Below are positions 20,371 to 24,300 of a DNA stretch of 24,300 bases, in pieces. The notes beneath the pieces are model-generated. The model saw only the letters and a program-made list of their open reading frames with translations. It was not told the DNA's origin and did no database searches. The position numbers were made by a program, and so were the translations under genes. Source of the stretch: Acetofilamentum sp. (GTDB lineage: Bacteria; Bacteroidota; Bacteroidia; Bacteroidales; JAFGXI01); the NCBI GenBank assembly GCA_020720565.1, contig DYOK01000005.1, positions 1 through 24,300 on the forward strand, read 5' to 3'. Within the stretch, counting starts at the first letter, position 1. Every line of letters starts with the position of its first letter.

Positions 20371-22215
20371 ATGACAACTTTCGAGAAATCTATACTTAAA
20401 TACATTGCATTATTTCTGGTGGTTTTCTTTACCGGACGATTAATTTTTTTATTTCATAATTGGGCCGATGTATCATCAGAAAGCCTTGTCCACATTTTAA
20501 AAGCTTTTGTGTTTGGTTTAAGAATGGATTTATCGGCAGTGTCTTATTTTTCGCCTTTTATTTTAATTAATCTTTTGCTTTATTATCAAACCGCTAAAAG
20601 GGGTTTTTTATATATTAATCTTGTGTTATTAGGCATAGCTATTTTTGCATATTTTTCAGTTGTAATTGCCGAGTTGCCTATTTACGACGAATGGCAAACT
20701 AAATTGAATCCCAAAGCAGTGTCGTATTTGCAAAACCCACACGAAGTTTGGAATACGGCAACTTTAGCTCAGAAATTATCGACATTAATTTTAGTGCCAT
20801 TACTCACATTTGGGTTTGTATGGTGGTCGTTTCGCATTTTTCGCGACAAAAAAATGATTAAGATAAACTGGGTGCGAAGCTTATCTGTTTTGTTACTGAG
20901 TCTGGGCTTAGGCTTTGTGGGGGCTCGTGGTGGTTTTTTTCAAATCCCACTGAGTGTATCGGGTGTATTTTATTCTCAGAACCGAACACTTAATTTTACG
21001 GCTGTTAACTCATTTTGGAATTTGGGTTATGCCTATTATAAAGAGTCGCGTTACGACGACGCTACCAAATTCGTTTTTTATTCAGAATCGGAATTAAATC
21101 GAATCTTAAAGCCTTTTTATTTACCAAAAGAACCTTCGCCATCGATATTAAAAACCCAGACCCCGAATATTGTTTGGGTCATATTTGAAAGTTGGTCGGC
21201 CGATTTGGTCGATACATTACACCAACAATACGAATTGATGCCAAGGTGGAATCAGCTTCGTAAAGAAAGTTTATACTTCGACCATTGCTATGCTACTGGA
21301 CGGCATTCCGAAGAAGGAATTTTAGCCAGTTTGGCAGGTTTTCCTTCGCTTGCAAATTCCTATATTATGGGATTTACCGATAAAAATGCACAATTACCTA
21401 GTGTAAATAAAATGCTTAAAACCCGAAATTACGAGCAATCTTTTTACTTTGGGGGCGATTTGGGTTATGCCAATATCAAATCGTTTTTTTATCAAAACCC
21501 ATATGCTCAGGTTAGCGATATGCTTAAATTCCCCACCAATTACCCCAAAGGCAAATTGGGTTACCACGACGAAGCTTTGTATGCCGAAATGAGCAGAGCC
21601 ATTGCAAGTTCAAAAGAGCCTTTTTTTGTAGGTGGGTTTACCACAAGTACCCATTCGCCCTACGATGCCCCAATGGCGAAAATCAGAAAATTTGGTACCG
21701 AAGAAGATGCATTTATGAATACAGCGACCTATGCTGACAGTTGTTTAGGGGCTTTCTTCGATTGGGCAAAACAACAGAATTGGTATTCCAACACACTCTT
21801 TGTTTTAGTTTCGGATCACAGTCATCCAACCGGAATCAAACGTGACTATTGTTCGCCAGAAGATCATCGTATCGTTTTTATGCTCTCTGGAGGTGCATTA
21901 AAAGATTCGGTAAAAGGAGGTGTTGTAAATAAAATTATGTCACAAACCGACTTGCCAGCTACAATTTTATCTCAAATGGGATACGACACTAAAGCATTCG
22001 AATTCAGTCGCGATGTCTTGTCGCCGAACTTTATCCCTTTTGCATATTTTAGCGACAAAACTTGTCAAGGTGCATTAAGTGATTACGGATTTGTTCAATA
22101 TTCTTTGACCGAAGAAAAAGTGATGCAGTCGACCAAAGGTGCAAATGCCGATTCTTTGGCTCAATATCCCAAAGCATGGTTGCAAAAAAGCTATGCTCTG
22201 TTCCGATCTTATTGA
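20371..22215 (+). CDS. LtaS-like membrane protein of the alkaline phosphatase/sulfatase superfamily
   Basis: A 614-aa inner-membrane enzyme. About five transmembrane helices occupy residues 8-185 (including around 8-28, 56-72, 80-100, 136-152 and 168-185), followed by a large periplasmic catalytic domain (about 262-560). Expected metal and active-site residues are visible: Glu273 in IFESWSADLVD; Ser313 in ATGRHSEEGILASLAGFP, at the position where LtaS has its Thr nucleophile; His428 in TTSTHSPYD; and Asp482-His483 in VSDHSHP. Related proteins transfer phosphoglycerol or phosphoethanolamine groups to envelope glycans. A Gram-negative member probably decorates a periplasmic or capsular glycan, but the substrate cannot be deduced. 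The gene stands alone between a MITE-like element and an ECF sigma gene. Confidence 0.88.
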   Translation: MTTFEKSILKYIALFLVVFFTGRLIFLFHNWADVSSESLVHILKAFVFGLRMDLSAVSYFSPFILINLLLYYQTAKRGFLYINLVLLGIAIFAYFSVVIAELPIYDEWQTKLNPKAVSYLQNPHEVWNTATLAQKLSTLILVPLLTFGFVWWSFRIFRDKKMIKINWVRSLSVLLLSLGLGFVGARGGFFQIPLSVSGVFYSQNRTLNFTAVNSFWNLGYAYYKESRYDDATKFVFYSESELNRILKPFYLPKEPSPSILKTQTPNIVWVIFESWSADLVDTLHQQYELMPRWNQLRKESLYFDHCYATGRHSEEGILASLAGFPSLANSYIMGFTDKNAQLPSVNKMLKTRNYEQSFYFGGDLGYANIKSFFYQNPYAQVSDMLKFPTNYPKGKLGYHDEALYAEMSRAIASSKEPFFVGGFTTSTHSPYDAPMAKIRKFGTEEDAFMNTATYADSCLGAFFDWAKQQNWYSNTLFVLVSDHSHPTGIKRDYCSPEDHRIVFMLSGGALKDSVKGGVVNKIMSQTDLPATILSQMGYDTKAFEFSRDVLSPNFIPFAYFSDKTCQGALSDYGFVQYSLTEEKVMQSTKGANADSLAQYPKAWLQKSYALFRSY

Positions 22216-22227
22216 GAAAAAGTTTTC

Positions 22228-22246
22228 AAATGGGGCAACCATTTTT
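22228..22246 (+). terminator. Weak candidate terminator after the LtaS-like gene
   Basis: A 6-bp stem, AAATGG with CCATTT, has a 5-nt loop and only a short T run. It lies 12 nt after the stop codon and 33 nt before the sigma-factor ATG. It is too weak to be certain that transcription stops here. Confidence 0.3.
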
Positions 22247-22279
22247 CATCTACAATTGACTAAGATTATGTTTTAGATA

Positions 22280-22810
22280 ATGAATCGAGACAAGAACGAC
22301 ATATTCGCCGACCTTTACAAGCAACATGCCTCATATATGTACGGGGTATGTCTTCGCTACACAAAAGATGCCGACGATGCCAAAGACGTGATGCAAGACG
22401 GATTTGTTAAGATATTTCAATCGCTCGATACATTTAGAGGTGAAGCTAATATAAAAACGTGGATGAGAACCATAATGGTAAATACGGCTATCAATTTTTA
22501 TCGACACAAACACATTTTACAGTTAGAAAGTGTCGATCAAGCCTATACCGCACATATGCCTCAAACCGACGAAACAGTTATTAGTAAAATGACCACCGAC
22601 GAGTTGTTATCAATTATCAATTTGTTACCAGATGGCTACCGATTGGTTTTTAATATGTATGTCATTGAGGGATATAAACACAAAGAGATTGCCGAAATGT
22701 TGGGAATTACAGAAGGAACTTCAAAATCGCAATTATCAAAAGCTAAAAGCTATCTGCAAGTTTTGGCCGAAGAAAAATTAAATATTAATGTCGAAAATGT
22801 AAAATATTAA
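22280..22810 (+). CDS. ECF-type RNA polymerase sigma factor
   Basis: A 176-aa sigma-70 family factor of the extracytoplasmic-function group. Region 2 spans about residues 8-75 (LYKQHASYMYGVCLRYTKDADDAKDVMQDGFVKIF for core and -10 binding, then WMRTIMVNTAINFYR). A variable acidic linker follows (about 85-105). Region 4 spans about 106-160 with the helix-turn-helix YKHKEIAEMLGITEGTSKSQLSKAK for -35 recognition. The length is normal. The next gene, 80 nt downstream on the same strand, encodes a single-pass membrane protein placed where an anti-sigma factor is normally found. The regulon cannot be read from this window. Confidence 0.95.
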   Translation: MNRDKNDIFADLYKQHASYMYGVCLRYTKDADDAKDVMQDGFVKIFQSLDTFRGEANIKTWMRTIMVNTAINFYRHKHILQLESVDQAYTAHMPQTDETVISKMTTDELLSIINLLPDGYRLVFNMYVIEGYKHKEIAEMLGITEGTSKSQLSKAKSYLQVLAEEKLNINVENVKY

Positions 22811-22861
22811 AAATGTAAGACAATTAAAAATTAATAATTAAGAATTAATAACGCATCAACG

Positions 22862-22882
22862 AATAAACAGGTTTAGGCCTTA
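22862..22882 (+). repeat. Degenerate copy of the palindromic repeat
   Basis: AATAAACAGGTTTAGGCCTT followed by A resembles repeat copies 1-3 at about 17 of 22 aligned positions, with changes in the loop and one gap. It ends 8 nt before the next ATG (22891), the same kind of placement as copy 1. Similarity by chance cannot be excluded. Confidence 0.4.
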
Positions 22883-22890
22883 CGAATAAT

Positions 22891-24294
22891 ATGAATCAGG
22901 AAATTAAAAATAAATTCGAAAATTTTGAACCCGATGTTCCAATCGAAATTTGGAGCAACATTCAAAATTCTATACTTTCAAATGCTTCTGCTTCTGAGCC
23001 CTTTAGCAAAGCCAGCTCAATTAGTTCAGGCATGGTTAAAGTTATTATGGGCATAGTCGCCTTTGTAGCCTTAGTAAGTACTTCAATCTGGTACTTAAAT
23101 GTACCCAATACCAAAGAAACTAATAAAGAATCGGTAACAGAAATTGCTAATAATGAATCGACACCAATGCCTGTAGCACAGGATACCGAATTGCAAAATA
23201 TTTCAAATACAACGCAAAATATTCAAACGAACGACCAACCATCTGATAAACAAACTGCATTAACAGGCCATAATGTTGTTGAAATACCAACACCACAGCC
23301 CGAAAACAAACTACTTCAAATCCCTGTAGACAAATCGAATAGCAAAATAGTATCAATCGAAGGGCAAACCGAAACATGTTCTGGAAAAATTCAGCTAAAA
23401 CCGAATGTTAATGGTGGTGTTTGGACCACCAGATCGGCTGCTAGCATTGTGCCATTGTCGAATGGTAGGGTTGAGGTAATCAGTAGCAGTACAAAACCTG
23501 TGGTTGTGTATTATCAATTGGATCAGAACCTCGATTCGGTTACGTTAACGTTCTACCAAAAAGCTGAAAAAGTACCGTATAAAGTTATCGATGCCACTTG
23601 CTCGAAAAACGACGGACAAATATGGATCGAAAGTACAAGTAATCGAACGTTTAGCTTATTCAATTCAAATCAAAGAAACAGCTTGCAGAATGTTGGACTT
23701 GGAGTTCATCGAATTCAAGTCGTCGACCAATATAATTGCTATTATGAGCTTACCGCCGAAGTGCGTCAAACCGAAATGAAGTCGGTAATCAGCGTACAAG
23801 CTTTGAATTATATAGTCGATTACCCCGTTTATTTCAAATGCACCGACATCGACGAACAAACACAAGTGCTTTGGAATTTTGGCGATGGTAGTACCAGCAG
23901 CGATGTCGAACCCATGCACCGATATAAAACGGCCGGAAATTTCCAAGTAGAATTGCAATTCACAAAAGGCAATTGTTCGCAAACAGTCAATTACTCAAAC
24001 TTGAAGATTGAAGATAAAAACGTTTCATTTGCCAATGTGTTTAGTCCAAATAACGATAATCAAAACGATATTTTCAAAGTATCTGCTCCTAGTAACCTAA
24101 AATCGTTCGAAGCCAAAATTTTTAATCGCTCAGGGCAAATGGTATTTCATTGGTCAGATTCAACCATAGGATGGGATGGCCGTTTACCCGACGGACAAGA
24201 TGCACAAAGTGGAACATATTATTATTGGGTAAAAGGCGTCGATTCGCAGCAAAAAATGTTCGAACACCGAGGATTTGTAGAATTGGTAAGATAA
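22891..24294 (+). CDS. Anti-sigma-like single-pass membrane protein with PKD and T9SS type-B sorting domains
   Basis: A 467-aa protein. Residues 1-48 are a hydrophilic, probably cytoplasmic region with FEPDVPIEIWSNIQNSIL, similar to N-termini that follow Bacteroidetes ECF sigma genes. Residues 49-69 form one membrane helix (VKVIMGIVAFVALVSTSIWYL). A low-complexity Thr/Asn/Gln/Pro linker runs to about 160. Two cysteine-containing beta segments follow (about 160-235 and 236-295). A PKD-like domain (about 300-374) shows VLWNFGDGST and HRYKTAGNF. Residues about 380-467 are a gliding-motility/T9SS type-B C-terminal domain: VFSPNNDNQNDIF, then IFNRSGQMVF, GWDGR and GTYYYWV, ending in GFVELVR. No cleavable signal peptide is seen. 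It is probably the partner of the ECF sigma factor upstream, linking envelope or secretion state to transcription; that role is inferred. Confidence 0.85.
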   Translation: MNQEIKNKFENFEPDVPIEIWSNIQNSILSNASASEPFSKASSISSGMVKVIMGIVAFVALVSTSIWYLNVPNTKETNKESVTEIANNESTPMPVAQDTELQNISNTTQNIQTNDQPSDKQTALTGHNVVEIPTPQPENKLLQIPVDKSNSKIVSIEGQTETCSGKIQLKPNVNGGVWTTRSAASIVPLSNGRVEVISSSTKPVVVYYQLDQNLDSVTLTFYQKAEKVPYKVIDATCSKNDGQIWIESTSNRTFSLFNSNQRNSLQNVGLGVHRIQVVDQYNCYYELTAEVRQTEMKSVISVQALNYIVDYPVYFKCTDIDEQTQVLWNFGDGSTSSDVEPMHRYKTAGNFQVELQFTKGNCSQTVNYSNLKIEDKNVSFANVFSPNNDNQNDIFKVSAPSNLKSFEAKIFNRSGQMVFHWSDSTIGWDGRLPDGQDAQSGTYYYWVKGVDSQQKMFEHRGFVELVR

Positions 24295-24300
24295 GGTCTT

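Noticed and set aside
23665..23982. 105-codon minus-strand ORF within the last gene
   Set aside because: It is antisense to the PKD-containing protein, whose frame is supported by the WNFGDG motif and the sorting domain.

Overview
The window looks like a chromosomal segment from a member of the Bacteroidota, probably an anaerobic or facultative one near the Bacteroidales/Marinilabiliales. Four things support this. There is a type IX secretion (T9SS) type-B sorting domain at the end of the last gene. The complex I operon lacks nuoE, nuoF and nuoG. Several gene starts have Bacteroidetes-type -7 boxes (TAnnTTTG) and A/T-rich leaders instead of Shine-Dalgarno sequences. There are also dispersed palindromic repeats of a kind common in these genomes. 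The species cannot be named from the sequence.

Layout. (1) 111-788: an AqpZ-type aquaporin with a clear terminator. (2) 789-1841: about 1 kb without a confident gene. It holds a degraded inverted-repeat element, a second small inverted repeat, a candidate promoter and a doubtful 61-codon ORF. (3) 1842-12084: one tightly packed operon nuoA-B-C-D-H-I-J-K-L-M-N plus a twelfth gene for an unrecognised 110-aa soluble protein, closed by a strong terminator. The membrane arm and the quinone-reducing connecting module of complex I are complete, but the NADH-oxidising module (NuoE/F/G) is absent between nuoD and nuoH. (4) 12218-14302: an A/T-rich type II restriction-modification cassette. It consists of a C5-cytosine methyltransferase with an N-terminal helix-turn-helix domain and a convergent Eco47II-like endonuclease. 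The two genes overlap tail to tail by 25 bp, and a candidate operator sits in front of the methyltransferase. (5) 14374-15597: an iron-sulfur L-serine dehydratase, followed on the opposite strand by an orphan lipoprotein and a small FabZ-like hotdog protein. (6) 17028-19994: a secreted GH3/beta-lactamase-like fusion protein. (7) 20371-22215: an LtaS-like membrane phosphotransferase/sulfatase-family protein. (8) 22280-24294: an ECF sigma factor and a downstream single-pass membrane protein that combines an anti-sigma-like position and topology with PKD and T9SS type-B C-terminal domains.

The complex I operon is the functional core. It should build a proton-pumping quinone reductase that takes electrons from something other than the usual NADH module. 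Candidate donors are ferredoxin, flavodoxin or an NADH module encoded elsewhere. The right third of the window (16.9-24.3 kb) is threaded by copies of a 24-bp palindromic repeat (core AGGTCGAAGACCTT) close to gene starts. One copy lies inside the signal-peptide coding sequence of the fusion protein. Another appears to have been split by a roughly 225-bp MITE-like element with 25-bp terminal inverted repeats and an 8-bp target duplication.

The most unusual items are the T9SS-tagged, anti-sigma-like membrane protein next to the ECF sigma factor, the repeat family with its MITE insertion, the extra gene at the end of the nuo operon, and the HTH-methyltransferase with its candidate operator. I saw no CRISPR array, tRNA, rRNA or insertion sequence with a transposase.
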